Shown here: piece after piece, positions 27,081-36,328 of the stretch | Layout: every line of letters starts with the position of its first letter | Numbering within the stretch: position 1 is the first letter of the stretch | From: Cytophagaceae bacterium | Lineage (GTDB): Bacteria > Bacteroidota > Bacteroidia > Cytophagales > Flexibacteraceae | Length of the DNA: 64,000 bases | NCBI GenBank assembly: GCA_027485575.1 | Contig: JAIXQU010000103.1 | Span: 39,960-103,959 of the forward strand | Direction: 5' to 3' | The notes under the pieces: generated by a model | Seen by the model: only the letters and a program-made list of their open reading frames with translations | Told to the model about the DNA's origin: nothing | Databases searched by the model: none | Translations under genes and position numbers: made by a program

Positions 27081-27965
27081 CTATAAAAAGTTTAACCCCT
27101 GCTCTTTAATTTTTTCCAAATCATCTTTCATTAAAACCACCAATTTCTGGATTGGAGCGTGGTTTGCTTTGGAACCAATGGTGTTAATTTCTCTTCCTAT
27201 TTCCTGACTGATAAAACCTAGTTTTCTGCCTGCATTTTCTTCTTTGTGGAGGACATCAAGAAAATGATCCAAATGGTTTGCGAGTCTGATTTTTTCTTCT
27301 GTGATGTCCATTTTCTCAAGATAGAATATCATTTCCTGTTCAAAACGGTTGGGATCAAATCCGGAATCAGAGTTTATCATTGACAATTTTTCTTCAATTC
27401 TTTGCCTGACATTGATAGCCCTTTCCGGGTCCAAAAGAATTATTTCATCCAAAAAACCTTTAATATTAGAAATATAGCTTTCTACTTTTTCAGAAAGAAC
27501 TTTTCCTTCTGTAAGCCTGAATTCATCGCAAGCTTTTAATGCAGCTTCACATGCTTTTTGGGCTACAGCCCACTCATGCTCACGATTTTCACGTCCATTT
27601 GAAGTAGTCATTACCTCCGGCATGCGGAGGATAGATTGCAAAATATGTGAGGGTTCAATTTCTACCGGAAGCTTTTTTGTTTCTGATAAGACAGTTCCAA
27701 AATGAAAATGAAGCAACTCGGCATTGAGTTGGGATGCCGATGATGCTTTGCTTTCATATTCCAATTCAATACTTAAAAGCACCTTTCCTCTTTCAAGATA
27801 TTTTGAAACCATATTTCTGATTTCAAATTCTTTATCCTGCAGCTGTCTAGGCAACCGTACATTGAGGTCAAGTAATTTGGAATTTAAGGATTTAACTTCT
27901 GCCCTTACTGTAAGTGTTTGTTCTTCAACGGTTGATGAGCCGAAGCCCGTCATTGATTTGGTCAT
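27081..27965 (-). CDS. YicC/YloC family endoribonuclease
   Basis: A 294-residue protein with the family start KSMTGFGSSTVEEQTLTVRA and NSKLLDLNVRLP and the C-terminal DUF1732 core GRKLGFISQEIGREINTIGSKA. YicC proteins are reported as endoribonucleases involved in RNA decay. The middle is coiled-coil-like, agreeing with the oligomeric fold. In many bacteria gmk follows; here the gene has no close partner (lipA is 83 bases upstream on the same strand). Confidence 0.92.
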   Translation of the reverse strand: MTKSMTGFGSSTVEEQTLTVRAEVKSLNSKLLDLNVRLPRQLQDKEFEIRNMVSKYLERGKVLLSIELEYESKASSASQLNAELLHFHFGTVLSETKKLPVEIEPSHILQSILRMPEVMTTSNGRENREHEWAVAQKACEAALKACDEFRLTEGKVLSEKVESYISNIKGFLDEIILLDPERAINVRQRIEEKLSMINSDSGFDPNRFEQEMIFYLEKMDITEEKIRLANHLDHFLDVLHKEENAGRKLGFISQEIGREINTIGSKANHAPIQKLVVLMKDDLEKIKEQGLNFL

Positions 27966-28048
27966 GATTTGAGTTAATTTATTCGAGTATATTAAAATAT
28001 CTTTTTTAGCAATGCTTTGATTTTTTTAAATTTAATTGGTGTGAGAGG

Positions 28049-28930
28049 TTACACAAAAACGTGACGCTCAGAGTGATAACTACTTCTTACCAATGGGCCC
28101 GATTCAACATATTTTATACCGCGCTTTTCGCCTTCCTCCTTGTACATGGCAAAAACTTCAGGATGAATGAATTCCGCAACTTCAATGTGCAATTTGGTGG
28201 GTTGTAAATATTGGCCGATCGTCAATATATCTAATCCATTGGCCACAAGATGATCCATGGCTTCAAACATTTCTTCTTTTGTTTCTCCTAAACCAACCAT
28301 TATACCTGATTTGGTTCTATGGCCCATTTGTTTGGTTCTGTTAATCTGTTCCAGACTTCTTTCGTATTTTGCCTGTGGCCTTACTCTTCTGTATAACCTG
28401 GCTACAGTTTCCATATTGTGGCTTACCACCTCCTGCCTTGGTTCTACCATTCTTTCGAGGGCTTCCCAGTTTGCCTTCACATCGGGAATCAAGGTTTCAA
28501 TGGTAGTTTTTGGACTTAACTCCTTTACTTTCATTATGGTTTGGTACCAGATTTCTGCACCTCGGTCCTTCAACTCATCTCTATTTACAGAAGTAATTAC
28601 GGCATGTTTAACCCCCATGGCAGCAATGGCTTCTGCTACTCTTCTGGGTTCGTCTGTATCGTATTCATTTGGTCTTCCCGTAGCAACAGCACAAAAAGAG
28701 CAACCTCGTGTGCAGACATTGCCAAGAATCATAAAAGTTGCTGTTCCTTCTCCCCAGCATTCGCCCATATTCGGACAATTCCCACTTTCACAAATGGTAT
28801 GAAGCTTTTGTTCATCCACAATTTTCCGGACTTTGGCGTATTCTGGTCCGGTAGGGAGTTTAACCCGAAGCCAGTTTGGCTTGCTCCCTTTTCGGATTGG
28901 GTTAGATTCAATGGTTGGAAGTTCAATCAT
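28049..28930 (-). CDS. lipA: Lipoyl synthase
   Basis: Radical SAM enzyme that inserts two sulfurs in protein-bound octanoyl groups. The 293 residues carry both clusters: the auxiliary cluster motif [13 protein letters not shown] and the radical SAM motif CTRGCSFC. The C-terminal [14 protein letters not shown] holds the conserved serine ligand of the auxiliary cluster. ATG at 28930. lipB is not adjacent. Confidence 0.97.
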   Translation of the reverse strand: MIELPTIESNPIRKGSKPNWLRVKLPTGPEYAKVRKIVDEQKLHTICESGNCPNMGECWGEGTATFMILGNVCTRGCSFCAVATGRPNEYDTDEPRRVAEAIAAMGVKHAVITSVNRDELKDRGAEIWYQTIMKVKELSPKTTIETLIPDVKANWEALERMVEPRQEVVSHNMETVARLYRRVRPQAKYERSLEQINRTKQMGHRTKSGIMVGLGETKEEMFEAMDHLVANGLDILTIGQYLQPTKLHIEVAEFIHPEVFAMYKEEGEKRGIKYVESGPLVRSSYHSERHVFV

Positions 28931-29154
28931 CTGAGAAAAAATTCGGATACAAAGTAAATCAAAATTGAGACCCGAAGGTTTTCTATTCTTTGTTTTGTAT
29001 TGGTTTACCCCATTAATTGGGAAGCTTCTATTGTGTTTTTCTTCAATTCAGGGATATTTGAAATCAGTTGCTTTTTAATTTGAGGAATGCTTTTGTTTAT
29101 TTGGGGATTAAAAAACTGCCCGATTGATAATGCAACCACACTTTGCTCCCTAAA

Positions 29155-31671
29155 ATGAGGATTATTTTAACCCTGTTGTCTTTTTTTACAATTGTTATTT
29201 CAACTTTTTCTCAGTCATTTACCCTAAAAGGACGGGTAACAGATGCTGAAAATGGCGACCCAATTCCTTTTGCCAATGTTGTTGTAAAAGGGACAACCAT
29301 TGGTACTGTTTGCGATTTTGATGGGTTTTATAGTTTGAAATTGTCAAAAAAAATTGACAGCCTTTCTTCCATTTATATTGGTTACCAGATGCGAACCAAA
29401 AAGGTGAACGGACCTGAAAATCAAACCATTAATTTTCAACTTAAGGAGGCTGGGATAGAGTTGAATGAAGTAGTGATCAAACCTGGAGAAAATCCCGCCT
29501 GGCCTATCCTTAGACAAGTTGTTTTGAATAAGGATTTTAACGATAAAAGGGCCCTGATATCATACGAATATGAAGCTTACAATAAACTGGAGGTAGATAT
29601 TGATAAAATCTCAGAAAAGTTTAAAAAGAAAAGGATTATCAAAAAAATTCAGAATGTATTAGATAGCATTGGTAAGGCGACCGGAGAAGATGGAAAGCCA
29701 ATTTTACCTTTTTTTATTTCTGAAAGTATTTCAAAATACTACTATAACAAGGACCCTGAACAACAAAAAGAACAAATTGAAAAAACCAAAATCTCTGGTT
29801 TAGGAATGTCTGAAGGAGAAACTGTTTCCCAAATCATTGGATCCTCATTTCAGGATTACAATTTTTACAGGAATTGGCTTAATATAGTTAATAAGGATTT
29901 TGTTTCTCCTATAGCAGATGGCTGGAGAATTTATTACGATTATGTGCTGGAAGATAGCACTGAAAAAAATGGGGACTGGATTTATAGAATTGAAGTTACA
30001 CCAAAAAGAGCACAGGATCTTGCATTTAGGGGTTCCATTTGGATTAATCGTTCTGACTGGGCCCTCGAAAGGGTAGATCTTTATATTTCCAAAGAAGCCA
30101 ATATTAACTTTATAGATAAAATTAAGATTCAGCAAGAGTTGAAAAAAACAACTGCGGGTCCTTATCTTCCTCTTAAAAACAGGGTAACGATTGACATTTC
30201 CAACCTAAATAAAAACTGGGCAGGCATGATTGCAAAATTCTACACCTCTACCAAAGATTATGTTGTGAATAAACCCATGAACAATAAATTTTTCCAGAAA
30301 CCCATTGAGCTTTTAGAGGATGTAGGGAAATCAGATGAAATTTTCTGGGCAAATCGCAGGCATGACTCTCTTTCAGTGACAGAGAAGAATGTTTTTAAAA
30401 TGATTGATACCGTCCGAAAGATTCCTGCAGTTAAGACCTATGTTGAAATTGTTAATATTTTGGTTAACGGGAACAAGAGAATTGGAAAAATTGATTACGG
30501 CCCATATTTGAATACTTATGGTTGGAATAATATTGAAGGTCACAGGGTTAGGTTAGGTTTTAAAACAAATCACTATTTTAGTAAAAAATGGATTTTTGGA
30601 GGTTATGGTGCCTATGGATTTACCGATACCCGAATAAAATATGGGTTTGAAGTAAATCGTATTTTGAGTAGAAAAAGGTGGGCGGCAATTGGTTTTGAGC
30701 ACAAGTATGATCTGGAGCAATTGGCTCTGATTGATAATAGTTTGGCTACCAATGGTTTGTTTTTTGCTTTTACCAGATTAGGAGATCTTACCAGAACGAG
30801 GCCTTACTATAGTGAAGTTTCAAAAATTACATTTACCAAGGAGATAGCGAAAGGATTGAACATTAACCTTCAGGGATATGTTTGGAGTTTCAGACCAGAA
30901 AGGGGCTTTTTTAGTTTTGCTTATTTCAATGATCCTTTTCATGGCCAACCAGGAAGTGACCAAAGTATTTCAACCCAATTTAGAACGACCGAATTTTCTT
31001 GTGAATTGAAATATGGAAAAGATGAAACCTTTATTGAGAACGAAAACCGGCGAATTAGTCTAGGTGCCATTCAATGGCCGATTTTGACTTTTAAATATAC
31101 AGCTGGAGTAAAAGGCATTCTAAAATCTGACCTGAACTTCCACAAGCTTCAGTTTTCAGCAGTACAATTTATCAGATATGGCTTATTAGGTATGGGAAAG
31201 GTCTCTCTTACGGCAGGAATCACTCCATCTACAGTTCCATATCCAATTCTTAGAGCACATTTAGGCAACCAAACCTATTTTACCAATTTGTCAGCTTTCA
31301 ACATGATGCAGTTTTTTGAATTTGTGTCAGACCGGTTTGCTTCGGTTAACTATCAACATAATTTTGAAGGACTTTTACTAAATAGTCTTCCTTTGGTTAA
31401 AAAGTTGAAACTGAGATTTGTTGCTCAGGGAAATATTTTGATGGGTGATGTAAGTAGAAAGAATAAAGAATTGATACCTGATAAAGTTGGGGAGCAAAAA
31501 ATTCAGGGTTTTACAAGTCTTGATCCAACAAAACCATATGCTGAAGTTGGATATGGCGTTGAGAATATCTTCAGGATTTTGAGGATAGATTTTTTTCACC
31601 GACTCACCTACCTGGATAATCCTGGCGCAAGGAAGTTTGGGGCCAAGGTTACTGTCCAGTTTAAGCTTTAA
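29155..31671 (+). CDS. CarboxypepD_reg-like / DUF5686 outer membrane protein
   Basis: An 838-residue outer membrane protein. A signal peptide (MRIILTLLSFFTIVISTFSQ) is followed by a carboxypeptidase regulatory-like beta-sandwich (residues 22-110: FTLKGRVTDAENGDPIPFAN, then GTVCDFDGFYSLKL) and a long DUF5686 region that ends in beta-barrel strands, last residues KFGAKVTVQFKL. The N-terminal layout recalls TonB-dependent receptors, but no plug domain is seen. Start ATG 29155 fits the signal peptide; the frame is open to TTG 29143. Its 3' end overlaps the convergent epimerase by 11 bases. Function of the family is unknown. Confidence 0.85.
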   Translation: MRIILTLLSFFTIVISTFSQSFTLKGRVTDAENGDPIPFANVVVKGTTIGTVCDFDGFYSLKLSKKIDSLSSIYIGYQMRTKKVNGPENQTINFQLKEAGIELNEVVIKPGENPAWPILRQVVLNKDFNDKRALISYEYEAYNKLEVDIDKISEKFKKKRIIKKIQNVLDSIGKATGEDGKPILPFFISESISKYYYNKDPEQQKEQIEKTKISGLGMSEGETVSQIIGSSFQDYNFYRNWLNIVNKDFVSPIADGWRIYYDYVLEDSTEKNGDWIYRIEVTPKRAQDLAFRGSIWINRSDWALERVDLYISKEANINFIDKIKIQQELKKTTAGPYLPLKNRVTIDISNLNKNWAGMIAKFYTSTKDYVVNKPMNNKFFQKPIELLEDVGKSDEIFWANRRHDSLSVTEKNVFKMIDTVRKIPAVKTYVEIVNILVNGNKRIGKIDYGPYLNTYGWNNIEGHRVRLGFKTNHYFSKKWIFGGYGAYGFTDTRIKYGFEVNRILSRKRWAAIGFEHKYDLEQLALIDNSLATNGLFFAFTRLGDLTRTRPYYSEVSKITFTKEIAKGLNINLQGYVWSFRPERGFFSFAYFNDPFHGQPGSDQSISTQFRTTEFSCELKYGKDETFIENENRRISLGAIQWPILTFKYTAGVKGILKSDLNFHKLQFSAVQFIRYGLLGMGKVSLTAGITPSTVPYPILRAHLGNQTYFTNLSAFNMMQFFEFVSDRFASVNYQHNFEGLLLNSLPLVKKLKLRFVAQGNILMGDVSRKNKELIPDKVGEQKIQGFTSLDPTKPYAEVGYGVENIFRILRIDFFHRLTYLDNPGARKFGAKVTVQFKL

Positions 31672-32653
31672 GGTAAACTTCTCCGTTTTCTTCTTTTACA
31701 AGGCCATAGGGTTCTTTTTGGAGTAAAAGAAAGCCATCCAAATCCATAAAATCAGACTTGCTTTCCAGACTTAAAGCGGCTGAAATACCAATGCTGGTTT
31801 CAACCATACATCCTATCATAGTTCTGAGTCCATTCCGTTTTGCCTCGTCCAGTAAATGGATGGCATTTTGTAAAGTGCCGGTTTTCATCAGTTTGACATT
31901 GATTCCTTTGAATGCTTTTTTCCAATATTCAGGTTCTGAATTTGATAGAATAGACTCATCACCCCAAATTTCTATAGAAGGTTTATTTCCCAATTCTTCA
32001 TAGCCTTCCCTGAAATACGCTGGCAACGGTTGTTCCAGAAATAAAATCCTATCCTTATCCAGCTTTGCAACAAAATCAAGGACTTCGTTTGTTTTAGTCC
32101 AGGCTTCATTACCATCAATGGCCACCATTCCATCATAATTTTTTAGAACGGTATTTACGATAGGCAAGGCAAGTTCTTTGTTGACTTTTATTTTTATCCA
32201 GGAAAACCTTCTTAAATTCTCTTTCTCTATGAAATCGGGAATCATCTCTGGGTCCATTATAGGTATGGTAAAAGCTATTTTTCTGGAATTAACCTTTTCG
32301 AGACCAAATTTTTCGGAAAGTGAAATTGACGAGATATTGGCCAATAAATTTTGAAATGCCATGTCCAGTCCCATTCGTAAGGCGGAACAGATATTAAATC
32401 CTTGAATAATTTTTGTCCAGTTTTCTTCTTCAATATCATTTTTCAATTCGTTGGAAATTGATTCGAATTCATTTATCAATCTGGATGGAGTTTCCTCATA
32501 TCTAATATTTGGGGCAGCCTCTCCAAGGCCTTCATAGTTGAGATATTTGGCTGTAATGATTCCATTAGTTTTTGAAATGGATGAATTTCTGGAGAGCTTC
32601 CACTCAAAACGAAGGGGAAGTTCTATAAGCTGGATTTGGAATTCAATTTTCAA
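31661..32653 (-). CDS. Dipeptide epimerase (enolase superfamily)
   Basis: A 330-residue member of the muconate lactonising subgroup. The catalytic lysines are in WIKIKVNK (KxK) and KLMKTG, and the metal ligands in AIDGNEAW, LFLEQPLP and IWGDESI. The family includes L-Ala-D/L-Glu epimerase, active on murein peptides during recycling; other Bacteroidota members prefer different dipeptides, so specificity is open. The start is TTG 32653 (MKIEFQIQLIELP). Divergent from the TPM gene, convergent overlap with the DUF5686 gene. Confidence 0.85.
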   Translation of the reverse strand: MKIEFQIQLIELPLRFEWKLSRNSSISKTNGIITAKYLNYEGLGEAAPNIRYEETPSRLINEFESISNELKNDIEEENWTKIIQGFNICSALRMGLDMAFQNLLANISSISLSEKFGLEKVNSRKIAFTIPIMDPEMIPDFIEKENLRRFSWIKIKVNKELALPIVNTVLKNYDGMVAIDGNEAWTKTNEVLDFVAKLDKDRILFLEQPLPAYFREGYEELGNKPSIEIWGDESILSNSEPEYWKKAFKGINVKLMKTGTLQNAIHLLDEAKRNGLRTMIGCMVETSIGISAALSLESKSDFMDLDGFLLLQKEPYGLVKEENGEVYLKA

Positions 32654-32750
32654 TTGTTTTGTTTCTTTTTAAAACTTAATATTTGTTTAAAATTAAGTTC
32701 TTTTTTTTGCAAGGATATTAGATAAATTTATACCGTAAATTATTTCTTTA

Positions 32751-33182
32751 ATGAGTACCCAAATTTTCTCTCCAGAACAACAGGATTTGATTTCAAGTGC
32801 AATTCAAAATGCTGAAAATCAGACATCAGGTGAAATCAGAGTTCATTTGGAAAAAACCTGCTCCGGAAATGTTTTAGACAGGGCCGCAAGGGTTTTTTCT
32901 GACCTGGAAATGCATAAAACAGAACTTAGAAATGGGGTGCTTTTTTATTTGGCATACGAAGATAGAAAATTTGCCATCTTGGGTGATGCAGGTATTAACT
33001 CGGTAGTGAACGAAGATTTTTGGGATGGAATAAAAGTAAAAATGCAATCAAAATTCAGGTCCGGCCATTTTTTAGAAGGTCTTTGTGAAGGTGTAGAACT
33101 CGCAGGCTCCCAGTTAAAATCCAGCTTTCCAAGGGCTGATGATGATAAGAACGAGCTATCTGATAAAATTTCCTTTGGTTAA
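32751..33182 (+). CDS. TPM domain protein, cytosolic
   Basis: A 143-residue TPM (TLP18.3/Psb32/MOLO-1) domain without signal peptide or membrane anchor. Family phrases are SAIQNAENQTSGEIRVHLE, RNGVLFYLAYEDRKFAILGD and FRSGHFLEGLCEGVE. It is followed after 48 bases by a second, membrane-bound TPM gene. In many Bacteroidota these two follow a lemA gene; no lemA is present here. Confidence 0.87.
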   Translation: MSTQIFSPEQQDLISSAIQNAENQTSGEIRVHLEKTCSGNVLDRAARVFSDLEMHKTELRNGVLFYLAYEDRKFAILGDAGINSVVNEDFWDGIKVKMQSKFRSGHFLEGLCEGVELAGSQLKSSFPRADDDKNELSDKISFG

Positions 33183-33230
33183 AATCGGCCTGATTATTGA
33201 CGCTTTTTTACAAATATTAAAATAATTAAT

Positions 33231-34007
33231 TTGATTTTTTCGAGCCGATTTCAACAGGTTATCACTCTTTGCGGAATATTTTTTGCTTTGTTTTTAAGTG
33301 AGGCAATTGCACAGAAACTTCCTTCTCCTTCTGATCCTCCACGCCTGGTGAATGATTTTGCTGATGTGCTAAGTGCGGATCAGGAGTATGCTTTGGAGCA
33401 AAAATTATTGGCATTTGAGGATTCTACCTCTAACCAATTGGCAATTGTCCTTATAAAAAGTCTGGAAGGATATGAGATTGCTGATTACACAGTACAGCTG
33501 GCATTAAAATGGGGAATCGGGTCTAAGAAGAATAACGGAATTTTATTGTTAGCTGCTATTGATGACAGAAAAGTAAGAATTGAAGTGGGTTATGGTCTGG
33601 AGCCAGTAATCACAGATGCAATCTCAAAAAGGATTATTACAAATGCCATTAAACCATTTTTTAAAACAGGCCAATATTATGAGGGTTTAGATGCCGCGAC
33701 CAATGATTTATTTTCTGCATCTAAGGGAGAGTTTCAAGGAGATTATAAATACTCCAAAGGCAAGAAAAAAGGGAAAGGATTTGGCATAGGTTTCATTATA
33801 TTTATAATAGTTATACTCTTTATAATCAGTAGGATAGGAGGGGGAAGAGGCGGTGGTGGCGGATTTTTAACCGGCATGCTTTTAGGAAACTTGCTTAACA
33901 GCGGAAACCGTGGAAGCGGTTGGGGTGATTTTTCAAGTGGAAGTGGTAGCTTCGGTGGCTTTGGGGGCGGCAGTTTTGGGGGTGGCGGTTCCAGTGGAGA
34001 TTGGTAA
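33231..34007 (+). CDS. TPM domain membrane protein with Gly-rich tail
   Basis: A 258-residue YgcG-like protein. A signal peptide ends near EAIAQ; the TPM domain spans about residues 30-165 (RLVNDFADVLSADQEYALEQ, KNNGILLLAAIDDRKVRIEV); a transmembrane helix (GFGIGFIIFIIVILFIIS) follows, then a Gly/Ser-rich tail ending GGGSSGDW. The start is TTG 33231; the next ATG is too far in to keep the signal peptide. Likely co-transcribed with the preceding TPM gene. Family function is unclear. Confidence 0.85.
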   Translation: MIFSSRFQQVITLCGIFFALFLSEAIAQKLPSPSDPPRLVNDFADVLSADQEYALEQKLLAFEDSTSNQLAIVLIKSLEGYEIADYTVQLALKWGIGSKKNNGILLLAAIDDRKVRIEVGYGLEPVITDAISKRIITNAIKPFFKTGQYYEGLDAATNDLFSASKGEFQGDYKYSKGKKKGKGFGIGFIIFIIVILFIISRIGGGRGGGGGFLTGMLLGNLLNSGNRGSGWGDFSSGSGSFGGFGGGSFGGGGSSGDW

Positions 34008-34014
34008 CAAAGTC

Positions 34015-34848
34015 TTATTTCATTTTATATTTTCTTAATCCGCGTTCATTTAACCAAAACAACTGGTTTTGAAATACCATTACCCTTATTGCACCTTTCA
34101 TTTTTTCAGGCAATGGTATCTTTCTTGTTTTGAGTGAATAAGGATTAAAAAATTGAATGGAGTCATTTTGGAGAGAATAAGCCTCTTCTTTATAGAATCC
34201 AATCCAATCTATCTTTTGAAAAGGAAGTTTCTTCCTGAAATTTCCCATTTGGTCAAAAAGAAGTGTATAGCCTTGTTTATCAACAATATAAAGTTGGTTT
34301 TGGTACTCCTGCATAAAACAAATGTCATAATTTTTTGGGTTTAATATCAAATCCAGGGGAGAGGAAAACAGGGTTTGCTGATTCCTGATGTCTACCTTTT
34401 TAAGATTAAAATTGCTTTCATCTAAAATCCATAAATTCCCATCCAGAGATGGTGCAACCAACCTGGCATAACCAGTTTTTTCCGGGTCTAAAGCATTGGG
34501 GCCATCTGCCAACAGGAACCTGTCCAGTATGACAAACTCCTGGAAATCTCTGTAAAATGCGAACGGTCTTAAACTGTTCCAACCTTCCAACAAGTGGATT
34601 TTTCCAGGCCTCCTTGGAGAAAACTGATAGAGAAGTTTTCCTGTTGAGTCAAATAGAAAAATATTTGATTTTGCATCTGAAGCGAGAATCTGGCCTTGCC
34701 TGGTCAAAGAAATCTGGTTTACTCCTTCTTTAACCAAACTGTCCAAATCAGCTTGTCCAAATGAATTTTCAAAGCCGGAACAATAAAAAATTATCAGAAG
34801 TAGTATTCTGACTTTTTTTAAAAAATAGGAATTCAGCCGGAAAATCAT
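34015..34848 (-). CDS. Exported beta-propeller-like hypothetical protein
   Basis: A 277-residue protein with a hydrophobic signal segment (ILLLIIFYCSGFENSFGQ). The mature part has repeated beta motifs such as SNIFLFDSTGKLLYQF, DGNLWILDESNFNLKKVD and NQLYIVDKQGYTLLFDQMG, fitting a six-bladed TolB/NHL-like propeller. It is the last gene of the rsfS-ftsH-LUD-lpxH cluster, 80 bases after lpxH. No catalytic motif is seen. Probably periplasmic or outer membrane associated; function unknown. Confidence 0.7.
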   Translation of the reverse strand: MIFRLNSYFLKKVRILLLIIFYCSGFENSFGQADLDSLVKEGVNQISLTRQGQILASDAKSNIFLFDSTGKLLYQFSPRRPGKIHLLEGWNSLRPFAFYRDFQEFVILDRFLLADGPNALDPEKTGYARLVAPSLDGNLWILDESNFNLKKVDIRNQQTLFSSPLDLILNPKNYDICFMQEYQNQLYIVDKQGYTLLFDQMGNFRKKLPFQKIDWIGFYKEEAYSLQNDSIQFFNPYSLKTRKIPLPEKMKGAIRVMVFQNQLFWLNERGLRKYKMK

Positions 34849-34928
34849 TTGTCAGGAAAATTTTTTCTTGAGCAATTTAACAAAGGATTTCCAAAGAAAA
34901 GATTTTTACTTAAATCAACTTGTGGCAG

Positions 34929-35690
34929 TTACCAGGTTAAGAACTTTACGTTTTGACCATCAAATTCCAGATATCGGCAATGGTTAATCCATTCTCCTAA
35001 ATTGATGTAACGGCTACTTTCTCCCACAGTCAGGTCTAAAGGTAAATGCCGGTGACCGAAAAGATACAGGTCGTGGTGTTTGCTCATTTCCAGTGCTTTG
35101 CAGTAAATCCAGAGAAATTCTTTTTCACCAAGAAATTCATCGTCTTTGTTGTTGGAAATTCGGCTATGACTGCTCCATTTTTTAGCAATTCCAATCCCGA
35201 TTCTTGGATGAACAAAAGAAAAAAGCCGTTGGCAAATTTTGTTTCGGAATATTTGTTTCAAAAATTTATAAGTATGGTCCCCGGGTCCTAATCCATCGCC
35301 ATGACCAACAACCATATTAAATTTTTCAAATTGAACTTCAATGGCTTCTCTGTAAATTTTAGCACCGATTTCCTTTTCCAAATATCCAAACATCCACATA
35401 TCGTGGTTGCCAGTAAAGAGGAAAATTTGAATGCCCCTGTCCGAAAAATCTGCAAGTTTTCCTAAAAAACGCACAAAGCCTTTCGGCACAACATCGTGAT
35501 AATCAAACCAGAAGTCGAATAAATCACCTACTAAAAATAGATATTGGCAATCGGCGGAAATAGAGTCCAGCCAGGCAACCAGTTTTTTTTCACGTTCAAG
35601 GCTTTTCTCAAAATTTGGAGCCCCCAGATGAAAATCAGACGCAAAATATGCTTTTTTCCCAGGGGAAAGAGAAAGTTCAAGCCTGTCCAT
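34929..35690 (-). CDS. lpxH: UDP-2,3-diacylglucosamine diphosphatase-like
   Basis: Calcineurin-fold metallophosphatase that makes lipid X in lipid A synthesis. The 253 residues carry all metal motifs: SDFHLGAP, LVGDLFDFWFDYHD, TGNHDMWMF, GHGDGLGPGD and LFGHRHLP. The FWFDYHD and GNHD contexts match LpxH rather than LpxI or generic phosphatases. It overlaps the LUD gene start-to-stop by 14 bases, so the two are coupled. Confidence 0.87.
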   Translation of the reverse strand: MDRLELSLSPGKKAYFASDFHLGAPNFEKSLEREKKLVAWLDSISADCQYLFLVGDLFDFWFDYHDVVPKGFVRFLGKLADFSDRGIQIFLFTGNHDMWMFGYLEKEIGAKIYREAIEVQFEKFNMVVGHGDGLGPGDHTYKFLKQIFRNKICQRLFSFVHPRIGIGIAKKWSSHSRISNNKDDEFLGEKEFLWIYCKALEMSKHHDLYLFGHRHLPLDLTVGESSRYINLGEWINHCRYLEFDGQNVKFLTW

Positions 35691-36321
35691 CGTCTATAAG
35701 GAACAAAACCAACTCTTTTGGTCCATGAGCCCCAAGAACCAATGTCTTTTCAATATCGGCAGTTCTGCTGGCCCCAGTCACAAGTGAAATCATGGAAGGC
35801 AGTTTATCACCATATTTTTTCTGGACGAATGCCAATCCGTCTTTAATGTCCGGCAATAATTGGAAGGTGGTTGCCACAACAATATGTACAGGTGGAAAAA
35901 TAGATAGCCTTCTGCCTGCCAACTGCCTGGAAGTCATTATCATACTGCCAGTTCTTGTAATTAGACCTTCACAAAGAGTTATTCCACAATCAACTTCCAG
36001 AAAATTTCTATCCGTGGTTGAAAAAGGAAAAACACCATTCAGATCTTCAGCAAGTTCTTTTTCCCAGATATGAATGTTTTTAAATCCTCGCTCCTTAATG
36101 AATGCTTGAATCTGGTTTAAAAATTCCTGCGGACTTTCAGCATAAAAAAAGGTGCCTTTTCTTGCTGTAAAGCTTTCTGCAAACAAAATAGCAGGGTCTT
36201 TATCTGATTCAATTTCGTAAATGGGAGAGTTCATATCCGGTTTTTCCGGAAAGTGTTCAGGCAAATGTGTCAACGCCGATTTTATTCCGGCCAGAATGTT
36301 GTCTCTTGAACTATTTGCCAT
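35677..36321 (-). CDS. LUD domain protein (LutC/YkgG-like)
   Basis: A 214-residue LUD-domain protein. The core is seen in VDCGITLCEGLITRTGSMIMTSRQLAGRR and VHIVVATTFQLLPDIKDGL, ending TGASRTADIEKTLVLGAHGPKELVLFLID. LutC is one of three subunits for lactate utilisation, but lutA and lutB are absent here. The lone form lies between ftsH and lpxH in many Bacteroidota, so another role is likely. It begins seven bases after ftsH. Confidence 0.87.
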   Translation of the reverse strand: MANSSRDNILAGIKSALTHLPEHFPEKPDMNSPIYEIESDKDPAILFAESFTARKGTFFYAESPQEFLNQIQAFIKERGFKNIHIWEKELAEDLNGVFPFSTTDRNFLEVDCGITLCEGLITRTGSMIMTSRQLAGRRLSIFPPVHIVVATTFQLLPDIKDGLAFVQKKYGDKLPSMISLVTGASRTADIEKTLVLGAHGPKELVLFLIDDGQA

Positions 36322-36328
36322 TTCCTAC

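Noticed and set aside
28257..28802. 181-codon open frame antisense to lipA
   Set aside because: Shadow of lipA, whose motifs are complete on the other strand.
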